A stretch of 64,000 bases of DNA from contig NZ_BOOF01000032.1 in the NCBI RefSeq assembly GCF_016863095.1, positions 1 to 64,000 on the forward strand, written 5' to 3'. Positions within the stretch are counted from its first letter, which is position 1; each line of letters opens with the position of its first letter. Positions 25,938 through 34,639 of the stretch are shown here, in pieces. The notes under the pieces are model-generated. The model ran no database searches. It had not been told where the DNA came from and saw nothing but the letters and a program-made list of their open reading frames with translations. The stretch is from Microbispora siamensis. GTDB lineage: Bacteria; Actinomycetota; Actinomycetes; Streptosporangiales; Streptosporangiaceae. The position numbers and the translations under genes were made by a program.

Positions 25938-25965
25938 CGGCGGCCCCGTCAACCCGGGGCCGCCG
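25938..25965 (+). terminator. terminator after the DUF3103 gene
   Basis: CGGCGGCCCCG (25938-25948) pairs with CGGGGCCGCCG (25955-25965) around a 6-base loop, 49 bases after the stop codon. Confidence 0.65.
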
Positions 25966-26539
25966 TCCATCTCGCCGGTGAAGACGACGAGAGCGCCCGG
26001 TGGCAGTTCGAATCGGGTTATGAGGGCGCCAGGAGTCCCGGCGCATCGGTCAGGGCGTCTTCGACGGCCGCGTCTGGTCGGCCCTTTCGGCGTCTCGGGG
26101 ACCATGTCATCTTGTATGGGACCTGATGGCGCTTCTTTACTGCGGTCAAGATGGAAGGCCCCCGATATCGGCGATGCCGGGGACGGCGGCTGCAGAGGCG
26201 GACGGGAACAGCGGTGAGCGCCGCAACCACGACCACGGCAGGCAGGAGCGGACCGGCGCCGCTCTGCAAGCGCTCGCCGCGGCCTTCGGCAGCGCTCACC
26301 GCGCCCGAACGCGTTGGGACAGTGTCGCCCCCACAGCGTGTGCACAGCAATGACGGCCTCAGGGAACTCGGACAGAACCACCGAGAGTATTACGGAGAAC
26401 CGTTGCTTCACCCGGGCGCGGCTCGGCCGCAGGGGAGACGTTTCTTGATCATTCCGTGAGGGATGTCATGAGTCCTTACACAGACGTTCTCGGACGTCCC
26501 AGGCGCGCTATGTCGGGGGAGCGTTCGCGGCGCCGGGGG
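25966..26539. other. intergenic region, nothing confident
   Basis: About 570 bases with several short overlapping frames on both strands and mixed base composition. None shows a family, ribosome binding site or consistent codon bias. It probably contains decayed coding DNA, as judged from the fragment at 26540-26722. Confidence 0.35.
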
Positions 26540-26722
26540 TTACGCGCTGCGGCGTTCGGTCTGGACGAAACGCGCTTCCCAGCGGGCGAGCAGGGCTGCG
26601 TCCTCCTGCGGGTCGCCCGCCAGTTCGGGGAGGGTGATGGCGGTCACGGCATGAACGTCGTAGTCCGGATCGCGTGGAGTCACGCTGACGGCGCCATCGG
26701 CGTGCGGGCATTTCCATAAACT
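26540..26722 (-). pseudogene. C-terminal fragment of an unidentified protein
   Basis: A minus-strand frame ending in TAA (26540-26542) reads with normal protein composition and codon bias: KCPHADGAVSVTPRDPDYDV, followed by AVTAITLPELAGDPQEDAAL and ending ARWEARFVQTERRSA. The open frame runs out at the AT-rich MarR promoter region without a start codon except an internal GTG, so the N-terminus is missing. I do not recognise the family. Confidence 0.35.
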
Positions 26723-26750
26723 ATGAATATAAAAATGTTATGCTTCGAGC
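26715..26750 (+). promoter_or_regulatory. AT-rich promoter/operator of the MarR-MFS operon, probably leaderless
   Basis: A sharply AT-rich 30 bases in GC-rich surroundings. TATGCT at 26739-26744 makes a good -10 element, and its predicted start site falls on or next to GTG26751, which has no ribosome binding site, so a leaderless mRNA is likely. Arms CATAA (26715-26719) and TTATG (26738-26742) are inverted, a possible site for MarR autorepression. Confidence 0.5.
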
Positions 26751-27209
26751 GTGAGTCGTCAAGACACCGCTCCTGGCGCGTCCGCCGCCATCGCGGCAGC
26801 CCTCTACGGCCTGGCCACCAGGGCCGCGAGACGCCTGCCCCGGGACATGAGTCTGACGTCCGCCGCCACCCTGGCCACCCTGGACCGGACCGGCCCGCGG
26901 CGCATCACCGATCTGGCCGCGGTCGAGGGCGTCACCCAGCCCGCGATGACCGCCCTGGTCCGGGTGATGGAGCAGTCCGGCCTGGTCGAGCGGCGGGGCG
27001 ACGCGTCCGACAAGCGGGTCACGCTGGTGTGCCTGACCGAGGCCGGCGCCTCCTATGTCCGGACGCGGCGCCAGGCGGGCGTCCACGCGTTCGAGCGGTT
27101 GATCGGCGAGCTCACCGGCGACGAGGTCGAGGCGCTGGTGGCGGCCCTTCCGGCGCTGAATCATCTGGCAGAGCTCGAAAGCCAGGACCGCGAAGGGCCG
27201 AAGCAGTGA
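26751..27209 (+). CDS. MarR-family transcriptional regulator
   Basis: 152 residues from GTG26751. Winged helix-turn-helix of the MarR type: SAAIAAALYGLATRAARRLP (helix 1), LTSAATLATLDRTGPRRITDL, recognition helix VTQPAMTALVRVMEQSGLVE, and wing RRGDASDKRVTLVCLTEAG. The C-terminal helix forms the dimer interface. MarR proteins are dimeric repressors released by small phenolic or drug-like ligands. The gene overlaps the following MFS exporter by 4 bases (GTGA), so it very likely represses that exporter and itself from the AT-rich site upstream. Confidence 0.92.
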   Translation: MSRQDTAPGASAAIAAALYGLATRAARRLPRDMSLTSAATLATLDRTGPRRITDLAAVEGVTQPAMTALVRVMEQSGLVERRGDASDKRVTLVCLTEAGASYVRTRRQAGVHAFERLIGELTGDEVEALVAALPALNHLAELESQDREGPKQ

Positions 27210-28639
27210 CCGGGCAGCCGGTCGGCGGGGGCACGGTGAAGGCGTTCCCGGTGGCGCGTTCCGAGGCGCGGCTGCTGGTCCCCGCCCTGATGTTCATCGC
27301 TCTGGTCGTGGCGGCGGTCGCCAGCCTCGGGACGCCGCTCATCACCAGCGTGGCGACCTCGTTCCACGTCTCGCTCGGCAGCGCGCAGTGGACGCTGACC
27401 GTCGCGCTGCTCAGCGGCGCCGTCGCCACGCCGGTCCTGGGCCGCCTCGGAGCCGGCCCGCACCGGCGGGCCACGATCCTCGCCACGCTGGCGGTCGTCG
27501 TCGCCGGCAGCGCGCTCACCGTGCTGCCGCTGCCGTTCGCGTGGCTGCTGGCCGGCAGGGCGGCCCAGGGCGTCGGGCTCGGGCTGACGGCGCTGATGAT
27601 GGGCGTGGCCCGGGACCACCTCCCCGAGGAGCGCAGCGCGGCCGTGATCGCCCTGATCTCGGTGGTCTCGATCATCGGGGCCGGCGTCGGCTACCCGCTG
27701 GCCGCACTGCTCGCCGAGCTCGGCGGGGTACGGGCCGCCTACGGCCTCGGCCTGGTCGTCACCGCCGCCGCCCTCCTGACCGCGTGGCGCTCCATGCCCG
27801 AAGCCCCCGAAGGCCGCTCCGCCCACGTGGACGTGCCAGGCGCGGTCGTCCTGGCCGCTGCGCTGCTCCTGGTGCTGTTCCTCGCCGGCGAACGGAATCT
27901 GTGGAGCCGGCATCTCGCCGTGGCGGCGGGCCTCGCCGTCGTCGCGGTGGTGCTGCTCTGCGTCTGGGCCGTCATCGAGCTGCGCAGCGCGACGCCCCTG
28001 GTCGATGTGCGGGCGGTGCGGCACCCGGCGGTCGCCGTGGCGAACCTCGCCATGGTCGTCGGCGGGATCGGCATGTACCTCCTGCTCACGCTCATCACCC
28101 GGTACGCGCAGACGCCGCACGGCGCCGGCTACGGCTTCGGGCTGACGACCTTCGTCGCCGGGCTGGTCCTCATCCCGTTCTCGGTGCTGGGGTTCGTCGC
28201 CGGCAAGCTCACGCCGCGGGTCCGGACGCGGATCGCCGACCCCCTGCTCCTGGCCGGCAGCGCCGTCGTGGTCGGCGGCGGGTTCGCCCTGTTCGCGGCG
28301 GCCCGGTCGAACCTGGCCGAACTGTTCGCGGCGATGGGCGTGCTCGGCTTCGGCGTCGGCGGCTTCTCGGCCGCGATGCCCGGCGTCATCCTGGCCGTCA
28401 CCCCCAAGAGCGAGACGTCGAGCGCCATGAGCTTCAACTACGTCGTCCGCAGCGTCGGGTACTCCCTGGGCAGCGCCGTCGGCGGCCTGATCCTCGCCGC
28501 GGGCACCGGCCCCGGCCACCTCTTCCCCGACGACAGCGCCTACACCACCGCGGCGCTGGTCGGCATCGGCGCCATGGCGATCACGACGCTGACAAGCCTC
28601 GCTCTCGCCCGCCGACGCCCGCCCGAGACCAACCCGTAA
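27206..28639 (+). CDS. MFS drug exporter controlled by the MarR gene
   Basis: 477 residues starting at GTG27206 inside the MarR stop codon (GTGA overlap). About 13-14 hydrophobic segments run throughout. The N-terminal half holds LGRLGAGPHRRATILATLAV (loop 2-3 motif) and LAGRAAQGVGLGLTALMMGV (motif C-like antiporter region), as in the DHA2 multidrug family. Proton-driven export of small toxic molecules across the cytoplasmic membrane is the expected role. An alternative in-frame GTG lies at 27236. The overlap with MarR and the small DUF1330 gene 33 bases downstream suggest one transcript. Confidence 0.9.
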   Translation: MTGQPVGGGTVKAFPVARSEARLLVPALMFIALVVAAVASLGTPLITSVATSFHVSLGSAQWTLTVALLSGAVATPVLGRLGAGPHRRATILATLAVVVAGSALTVLPLPFAWLLAGRAAQGVGLGLTALMMGVARDHLPEERSAAVIALISVVSIIGAGVGYPLAALLAELGGVRAAYGLGLVVTAAALLTAWRSMPEAPEGRSAHVDVPGAVVLAAALLLVLFLAGERNLWSRHLAVAAGLAVVAVVLLCVWAVIELRSATPLVDVRAVRHPAVAVANLAMVVGGIGMYLLLTLITRYAQTPHGAGYGFGLTTFVAGLVLIPFSVLGFVAGKLTPRVRTRIADPLLLAGSAVVVGGGFALFAAARSNLAELFAAMGVLGFGVGGFSAAMPGVILAVTPKSETSSAMSFNYVVRSVGYSLGSAVGGLILAAGTGPGHLFPDDSAYTTAALVGIGAMAITTLTSLALARRRPPETNP

Positions 28640-28672
28640 GCCAGATGCACTCACCCCAACACTGGAGGTTCC

Positions 28673-28966
28673 ATGCCCAAGGGCTACTGGGTCAGCGCCT
28701 ACCGCACCATCTCAGACCCTGAGAAGCTGGCTGCCTACAACAAGCTGGCCGGTCCGGCCGTCCGGGCCGGGGGCGGTCGGACCCGCGTCCGTGGCGGTCG
28801 GGTCGTGGCGCATGGCGCCGGAATCGCCGAGCGCACCGTCCTGGTCGAGTTCGACAGCTTCGAGCAGGCCGTCGCGGCGTACGAGAGTGCGGCCTACCAG
28901 GAGGCGCTGGCCGCCCTCTCCGACGGCGTCGAGCGCGACTTCCGCATCGTCGAAGGCATCGACTGA
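28673..28966 (+). CDS. DUF1330 family protein
   Basis: 97 residues from ATG28673 (CTGGAGG upstream). Ferredoxin-like alpha/beta dimeric-barrel fold with GYWVSAYRTISDPEKLAAYN at the N-terminus, HGAGIAERTVLVEFDSFEQA in the middle and AAYESAAYQEALAALSDGVE, all hallmark DUF1330 positions. The biochemical role of the family is not established. It sits 33 bases after the exporter and probably in the same operon. Confidence 0.88.
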   Translation: MPKGYWVSAYRTISDPEKLAAYNKLAGPAVRAGGGRTRVRGGRVVAHGAGIAERTVLVEFDSFEQAVAAYESAAYQEALAALSDGVERDFRIVEGID

Positions 28967-28979
28967 CCGAGGTCCAGTC

Positions 28980-28998
28980 GGATCTTCACTGAAGATCC
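28980..28998. repeat. 19-bp near-perfect palindrome downstream of the DUF1330 gene
   Basis: GGATCTTCA, one central C, then TGAAGATCC. It starts 13 bases after the DUF1330 stop. The single-base loop makes an RNA hairpin unlikely, so a protein-binding site or the end of a mobile element is more probable. No second copy was noticed in the window. Confidence 0.5.
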
Positions 28999-29093
28999 AC
29001 CATCTTGGTTTTCGCTGGTGCGGCTGCTGGTGTGGCGGGGTTCGTGGGTGCTCGTGCTGGTCGTGGGCGGCTGTCTTCGGTCGTGATCGTCTG

Positions 29094-29216
29094 TCAGCGG
29101 TCGAGTTCGAGGTTCGTCAGGACGAGCAGGGCGCGGAGCAGGTTGGTGGCGCAGGCGGGGCGGAGGCGACGCCGGTGAGCGCTGGGCGGCGGTTGGTCTG
29201 TGCCGGCGGTGATCAT
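29094..29216 (-). CDS. possible 40-residue small protein downstream of the esterase gene
   Basis: A minus-strand frame from ATG29216 to TGA29094, starting 27 bases after the carboxylesterase stop. It is basic at the N-terminus and ends with a leucine-rich helix (CATNLLRALLVLTNLELDR). An AAGG lies 10-13 bases before the ATG. The product is not recognised. It may be a genuine small protein, the C-terminus of a lost gene, or chance. Confidence 0.25.
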   Translation of the reverse strand: MITAGTDQPPPSAHRRRLRPACATNLLRALLVLTNLELDR

Positions 29217-29242
29217 GCTGAGAGAACCTTGGTGGGAAGCGG

Positions 29243-30730
29243 TCAGGGCCACGCGTGGAGCTCCTCGCCGTGCGGGTCGTCCACCATGCTCCACTCGGCG
29301 CCGATGCGCATGGTGGCCCGGCGGGCGGTGTCGTAGCGGTCCCAGCCGGGGTGGCCGGTCGCGGCGAAGGCCACCCAGGCCGCGTGCATCCGGGCGGCCA
29401 GGTCCGACGGCGGCTCGTACGGACCGAGCAGAGCCTGTGGGCCGCGCAGCCGGGGCAGGTCGGCGACGTCGAACACGAACGGCAGCTCCACGGCGTGGGT
29501 GGCACCCAGCTCGCCGTCCAACGCGTTCGAGCGCCATGCGAACGAGTAGCGGTAGGTGGCGGCGGCCCTCCCCGCGTGCGCGTCGGCCAGCCGCCGGCTG
29601 CCCACACCGAACAGGGCGTCGCCCATGATCGCCGAGCGCAGTTCGCCGGACGACGCCTGCGGCCGGGCCCTGCGGTAGGCCTCGACGAGGCGGGCGGGCC
29701 GCGGGTGCGAGCGGGCCGCGGCGGCGTGCACGTCCGCCGCCGTCGAGGTGGACAGGTTCCCGAACGGTGCGAGGTAGAGGTTGCCCTCCTCCGTGTTCGT
29801 GCCCACCAGCAGGTCCACGCCGTCGCCGCGGCCTGCGGCGACGGCCTCGGCCGGCTGCCGGTCGAGGACGATGCTGAAAGGGCTGAGCCCGATGAGCGGG
29901 TCACTGTGGGTGTCGGTCCGCAGATCGATGCCCGACAGTTCGGGCATGACCTCGACCAGCCGCAGGTCGGGGATGCCGGCGAAGGCGTCGGCATGCGCCT
30001 CGACCCCGAGCGCGTGGGCGGCGGCGCGGGTCACCCGGGCGGCCTGCTCGGGCGTGAAGGCGCCCAGGCCGCTGCCGCTCTGCATGATCACGCGCCGGAA
30101 CAACCCTTCGGCCTCGGGCGTGGCCAGCACGGCGCCCACGATCGTGGCGCCCGCGGACTGGCCGAACAATGTGACGCGGGCCGGGTCGCCGCCGAACGCG
30201 GCGATGTTCTCCCGTACCCATCGCAGGGCGGCGATCACGTCGAGCAGGCCCCGGTTGGCGGGGGCACCGGGCAGGTCGAGGAAGCCCGCGATGCCCAGCC
30301 GGTAGTTGAGCGTCACGAGCACGACCCCGTCCCGGGCGAAGGCGGTGCCGTCGTAGAGCTCCGACCTGGTGGATCCCGCCACGAAGCCGCCGCCGTGCAC
30401 GAACACCATCACGGGCAGCCGCTCTCCGGCGACCCCCGGCGTCCACACGTTGACGGTCAGGAAGTCCTCGCCGGGGATCCAGCCCGGCCCGAAGTACGGG
30501 GTCATGTCCACGCTGCCGAGCCGGCGTTCGGCCTGCGGCGCGGTGGGCCCGGGCTCCGTCGCGTCCCGTACACCGTCCCAGGGGGCGTGCGGTCGTGGAG
30601 CGGCGAATCGGGCGGCGCCGGTCGGCGCTGCGGCGTACGGGATGTTCAGGAACACGGTCGTCCCGTCGCGCCGGAGCCCGCGCACGACGCCCTGCGCGGT
30701 GAGGACGGTGTCCGCCGCGTGGTGGTTCAT
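29243..30730 (-). CDS. type-B carboxylesterase/lipase
   Basis: 495 residues from ATG30730, which overlaps the stop of the upstream metallo-hydrolase by 4 bases (ATGA). Alpha/beta-hydrolase of the carboxylesterase type B family: early FLNIPYAAAPTGAARFAAP, oxyanion region VMVFVHGGGFVAGS, YDGTAFARDGVVLVTLNYRL, nucleophile elbow VTLFGQSAGATIVGA with catalytic Ser, acidic residue in VGTNTEEGNLYL, and His in LGATHAVELPFVF. No signal peptide, so it is cytoplasmic. It hydrolyses carboxylic esters; the substrate is unknown. Pairing with a metallo-beta-lactamase-fold hydrolase and a divergent LuxR-ATPase suggests a small regulated catabolic unit. Confidence 0.9.
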   Translation of the reverse strand: MNHHAADTVLTAQGVVRGLRRDGTTVFLNIPYAAAPTGAARFAAPRPHAPWDGVRDATEPGPTAPQAERRLGSVDMTPYFGPGWIPGEDFLTVNVWTPGVAGERLPVMVFVHGGGFVAGSTRSELYDGTAFARDGVVLVTLNYRLGIAGFLDLPGAPANRGLLDVIAALRWVRENIAAFGGDPARVTLFGQSAGATIVGAVLATPEAEGLFRRVIMQSGSGLGAFTPEQAARVTRAAAHALGVEAHADAFAGIPDLRLVEVMPELSGIDLRTDTHSDPLIGLSPFSIVLDRQPAEAVAAGRGDGVDLLVGTNTEEGNLYLAPFGNLSTSTAADVHAAAARSHPRPARLVEAYRRARPQASSGELRSAIMGDALFGVGSRRLADAHAGRAAATYRYSFAWRSNALDGELGATHAVELPFVFDVADLPRLRGPQALLGPYEPPSDLAARMHAAWVAFAATGHPGWDRYDTARRATMRIGAEWSMVDDPHGEELHAWP

Positions 30731-31659
30731 CGGGCCTCCTTCGAGGTCGAAGAGTAGGGGGCGAACGGAGCCCAGCCTTTGATGACGAACCCGTTCCCTT
30801 CGCGGACCACCTCGGCGGCTCCCTGCCCGCCCAGGTGCGCGGGGACGACCAGGGCGCCCAGGTCGGCGGCCCAGTGGAGGATCCTGCGGCGGGTGGCGCG
30901 GGCCGCGGCCGGATCCTCGCAGAAGCAACTGTTGGCGTCCGGCTCGACGAACTGCACGGGGTTGTGCACCAGGTCGCCGACGAACACGGCGCGGTCCGTG
31001 CCCGATTCGAGGGTGATGACCGAGGACCCTGGCGTGTGCCCCGGCGCGAGGTCCAGGCGCAGGTTGGAGTCGATCGTGTACGAGTCCTCCCACAGGTGTG
31101 TCAGCCCCGCCTCGTGGACGGGGGCCACACTGTCCTCGAACACGTTCTGGTTGCCCCGCCCGAGCAGCGGCTTGTGCTCGTTCGCCGGATTCCAGAAGTC
31201 GAAGTCGGCCTTGGAGATGAGGTACGTGGCGTTGGGAAAGGTCGGCACCCAGGTACGGCCGTCCAGGTAGGTGTTCCAGCCGACGTGGTCCACGTGGAGG
31301 TGTGTGTTCACCACGATGTCCACGTCCTCGGGCCGTACGCCGGCCTCGGCCAGGTTGTCCAGGAAATCGGTGTCGAGGCGACTCCAGACCGGCGAGTACG
31401 GCCGCTCCTTGTGGTTGCCGACCCCGGTGTCGATGAGGATGTTCCTGCCCTCGCTACGCAGCAGCCAGGTCTGAATCGCGGAGTTGACGATCCGCGTCTC
31501 GGGATCCACGAACTGCGGCTCCAACCAGGAGGAGTGCTCCTCCCAGGTGCGTGGCGAGCTTTCCGGGAAGAACGTCTCGGGCGTCATGTCGACGGGCCCG
31601 GAATATTCCCAGACCCGTGTGATCGTGACGTCACCCAAAGTGATCTGATTGGCAGGCAT
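30727..31659 (-). CDS. metallo-beta-lactamase-fold hydrolase
   Basis: 310 residues from ATG31659. The zinc-binding HxHxDH motif is present as NTHLHVDHVGWNTY, with further ligands in LAPGHTPGSSVI (His), FVGDLVHNPVQ (Asp, His) and VVPAHLGGQG (His), so a two-metal active site is intact. An N-terminal segment ITLGDVTITRVWEYSGPVD and the ILIDTGVGNHK strand match the lactonase/glyoxalase-like branch. It probably opens a lactone or thioester. The following esterase overlaps by 4 bases. Transcription diverges from the LuxR-ATPase at 31859, which may sense the substrate. Confidence 0.9.
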   Translation of the reverse strand: MPANQITLGDVTITRVWEYSGPVDMTPETFFPESSPRTWEEHSSWLEPQFVDPETRIVNSAIQTWLLRSEGRNILIDTGVGNHKERPYSPVWSRLDTDFLDNLAEAGVRPEDVDIVVNTHLHVDHVGWNTYLDGRTWVPTFPNATYLISKADFDFWNPANEHKPLLGRGNQNVFEDSVAPVHEAGLTHLWEDSYTIDSNLRLDLAPGHTPGSSVITLESGTDRAVFVGDLVHNPVQFVEPDANSCFCEDPAAARATRRRILHWAADLGALVVPAHLGGQGAAEVVREGNGFVIKGWAPFAPYSSTSKEAR

Positions 31660-31858
31660 GAGCGTTCCTTGATCGGACGAGCGGTGATCGGTGCGACGAG
31701 ATCCGCCGCCCGTTCATCGTGGGCCACCGCCGGGGGCCGGCGGTATGCGTCAGGTGACTGCATCCGTTGCGGGGGCACGCACTTGCTACCGTGACAGCGA
31801 GGGGACGAGGACCCGCCGTGACGCCGTGGTCCTGTCCGGTGAGACTTCTGGAGGGCCT

Positions 31859-34639
31859 GTGGACGGGCGGGCGCCGGGTTGCCGCGCCACAGCGGAACGT
31901 GACGCGGTCGTCGGACGGGACGCCGAGGTCGAGCGGCTCTCCGCTCTGGTGACGGACGCGTCCGGCGGCGGCCAGGTCCTGCTCCTGTCCGGAGCCGCGG
32001 GGATGGGCAAGAGCACGTTGCTGGAGTACGCGGCCCGCCGCGCCGAGGAGGCGGGCCGCCGGGTGCTGCGGGCGAGTGGTCGCGAGTCCGAGAGGGACCT
32101 GGCCTTCGCGGGCCTGCACCAGCTTCTCCGGCCGGTGCTGGACGAGGCGGACCACCTGCCGGACCGGCAGCGCCGGGCGCTGCTCGGCGCCTTCGGGTTC
32201 GTGCCCGACGCCCCTGATCCGCTGCTGACGGGGGTCGCCGTGTTGACTCTGCTGTCCCAGGTGGCCGAACGGGCGCCGCTCGTGCTCGTGCTCGACGACG
32301 CCCAGTGGATCGACTCCGCCTCCGCCGACGCCCTCGCCTTCGCCGCCCACCGACTGGACGACGACCCCGTCACCCTGCTGGCCGCCGTACGCGACGACGG
32401 GCCGGGGTTCGGCCGGGGATTGCCGACGCTTGTGCTGCCCCCGCTCGACCCCACGGCGTCCCGGCGGCTGCTCGACCTGCGCGCGCCCGATCTGACGGGC
32501 AGGATGAGGGAACGCGTGCTCGAGCAGGCCGCGGGGAACCCTTTGGCCCTTCTCGAACTGGCCGACCACGCTTCGCTTGATCCCGACGACCACGGCCCGC
32601 TGCCGGTCGGCCGGCGGCTGGCGGCCGTCTACGCCGCTCGTCTGGCGGAGCTGCCGGAAGCCGGGCGACGGGCCCTGTTGCTTCTGGCCGCCGCCGACGT
32701 GGAGGATCCCCCGGACGCCGTGCTGGCGCTGCTGCCCGACGCGGACGACAAAGCCTGGCCCGCCGTCGAAGACTCGGGGCTGATCCACCGGGCAGGCCGG
32801 CACGTACGGTTCCGCCACCCACTGGCCCGTTCCGCGGTCTACCACGCCGCCCCGTTCGACGCCCGCATGGAGGCTCACCGCGCGCTGGCCGACGCCCTGC
32901 GAGACGAGCCGGACCGGCGTGCGTGGCATCTCGCCGCCGCCACGCTCCACCCCGATGCGGAGGTGTCCGCCGCCCTGGAGCAGACGGCCGACAGGGCTCG
33001 CAGACGAGGCGGCTACGCGGCGGCGGCCAGGGCGCTGGCCCGCGCGGCGGAGCTGCGTCCCGGGCGCGACGACAGCGCCCGGCTGCTGGCGGACGCGGCC
33101 GGCCTGGCCGTCTTCACCGGAGACCTGCCCTGGGTGGAGGAACTGGCCGGCCGGGCCCGCGCACGCACCGACGACGCCGCCATGCTCGCCGCCGCCTCAC
33201 TGCACGTCGGGCGGCTGTCCGCGCTGACCGGGCAGCACGCCGCCGTCTTCGGCGGCCTGGCCGCGATCGCCGACGATCTGGCGGCCGAGCGACCGGCCAT
33301 CGCGCTCGACGCGCTCGCCGCCGCCGCGGTGCTGCGCTTCTACTCGGGCGAGGAGTTCCAGCGGCGGGAGATCGACCGGCTCCTGCCACGCCTGCCCGCC
33401 GGGCCGCTGCGGGAGTGGGCGCGGATCGTGTCGGATCCGCTGGGCAGCCGCGAGCTGGCGCCTCGCCTGCCGGACATGATCGCCGCGGCCGGGGGGCGCT
33501 CCACAGCGGGTGATCGCGAAGGGGGTGGCGACGGCGCCGGTGCGGGTGGTCGTCCCGTGGAGTTGACCGCGCTGGCCGTCGCGGCCTGGGTGCTGGATGA
33601 GACCCCGCTGGCGATCCGGACGTTCGACGAGGCCGTCGAGTCGTGGCGCACCGACGGGCCGCTCCCCGACGGGCTCGGCGGCGTCGTCGCGCTGGCCTAC
33701 TTCGAGTACGGCCGCTGGGATCGGGCGCGTGCGGTCTGCGCGGGCCTCGGCGCGCTGCCGGCGGCGGCCAGACTCAACCACGCCGTCGCGTGCGCGCACG
33801 CCATCGAGGCCATGGTCGTGGCCTGCCAGGGCGATGCGGCGGGCGCCCGCGCTCTCGCCGATGAGGCGCTGCGTCTGGTGGATCCGCTGGAGAGCCGATC
33901 GGTCGCCGTGTACGCGCGCCGCGCCCTGGCCGCCGCCGCCATGGCGGAAGGCGACTACGAGGCCGCGTATGAGAACGCGCGGGTGGTCTTCGACGCCGAC
34001 GGTGCCCCCGTCCACTACCACGCCTCCTACCCGGCCCTGCCGGAGCTGGCGGAGTCTGCCGCGCGTGTCGGTCGTCAGGCCGAGGCGATCGAGATCGTCG
34101 AGCGTTCGGCCTGTACTCTCGCCCGCGGCGGCTCGTCCCGCCTGCGGAGCCTGGTGCGTCACAGCCGTGCGTTGCTCGCCGAACCCGAGCACGCCGAGCC
34201 CGAGTTCCTGGCGGCACTGGCCGATCCCGCGCTGGAGCGCTGGCCGTTCGAGCGTGCGCAGGCGGTGCTGAAGTACGGGGAATGGCTGCGCCGCCGTCGC
34301 CGGATCGCCGAGGCGCGGCCGTTCCTCACCGCGGCGTACGACACATTTCGCCGGCTGGGGGCGCGGCCGTGGAGCGAACGCGCGCAGGCGGAACTGCGGG
34401 CGGCCGGTCTGGACGTCGACGCGACCGACCCCCGAGCCTTCGCCGGTCTTTCCCCGCAACAGCAGCAGATCGTCCGGCTCGCCGCCCGCGGGCTGACCAA
34501 CCGCGAGATCGGGGAACGGCTCTTCCTGTCGCCGCGTACTGTCGGCTCCCACCTCTACCGCACCTTCCCCAAGCTGGGCGTCACCGCCCGCTCCCAGCTT
34601 CGCGACGTGGTGGAGGCGGCGTTGGGGTCGGCCGTCTAG
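31859..34639 (+). CDS. LuxR-family ATPase regulator (LAL type), third copy
   Basis: 926 residues from GTG31859 with CTGGAGG 5 bases upstream; longer in-frame starts at 31691 and 31745 lack a ribosome binding site. N-terminal NTPase: VVGRDAEVERLSAL, Walker A SGAAGMGKSTLLEYAA and Walker B APLVLVLDDAQWIDSASAD. Helical middle, then C-terminal LuxR HTH (GLSPQQQQIVRLAARGLTNR, followed by LFLSPRTVGSHLYRTFPKLG). It is more typical of the LuxR/AAA_16 group than the two regulators at 18-24 kb. It diverges from the metallo-hydrolase/esterase operon with a 199-base spacer, so it is the likely regulator of that operon. Its TAG stop overlaps the stop of the convergent FUSC gene. Confidence 0.92.
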   Translation: MDGRAPGCRATAERDAVVGRDAEVERLSALVTDASGGGQVLLLSGAAGMGKSTLLEYAARRAEEAGRRVLRASGRESERDLAFAGLHQLLRPVLDEADHLPDRQRRALLGAFGFVPDAPDPLLTGVAVLTLLSQVAERAPLVLVLDDAQWIDSASADALAFAAHRLDDDPVTLLAAVRDDGPGFGRGLPTLVLPPLDPTASRRLLDLRAPDLTGRMRERVLEQAAGNPLALLELADHASLDPDDHGPLPVGRRLAAVYAARLAELPEAGRRALLLLAAADVEDPPDAVLALLPDADDKAWPAVEDSGLIHRAGRHVRFRHPLARSAVYHAAPFDARMEAHRALADALRDEPDRRAWHLAAATLHPDAEVSAALEQTADRARRRGGYAAAARALARAAELRPGRDDSARLLADAAGLAVFTGDLPWVEELAGRARARTDDAAMLAAASLHVGRLSALTGQHAAVFGGLAAIADDLAAERPAIALDALAAAAVLRFYSGEEFQRREIDRLLPRLPAGPLREWARIVSDPLGSRELAPRLPDMIAAAGGRSTAGDREGGGDGAGAGGRPVELTALAVAAWVLDETPLAIRTFDEAVESWRTDGPLPDGLGGVVALAYFEYGRWDRARAVCAGLGALPAAARLNHAVACAHAIEAMVVACQGDAAGARALADEALRLVDPLESRSVAVYARRALAAAAMAEGDYEAAYENARVVFDADGAPVHYHASYPALPELAESAARVGRQAEAIEIVERSACTLARGGSSRLRSLVRHSRALLAEPEHAEPEFLAALADPALERWPFERAQAVLKYGEWLRRRRRIAEARPFLTAAYDTFRRLGARPWSERAQAELRAAGLDVDATDPRAFAGLSPQQQQIVRLAARGLTNREIGERLFLSPRTVGSHLYRTFPKLGVTARSQLRDVVEAALGSAV

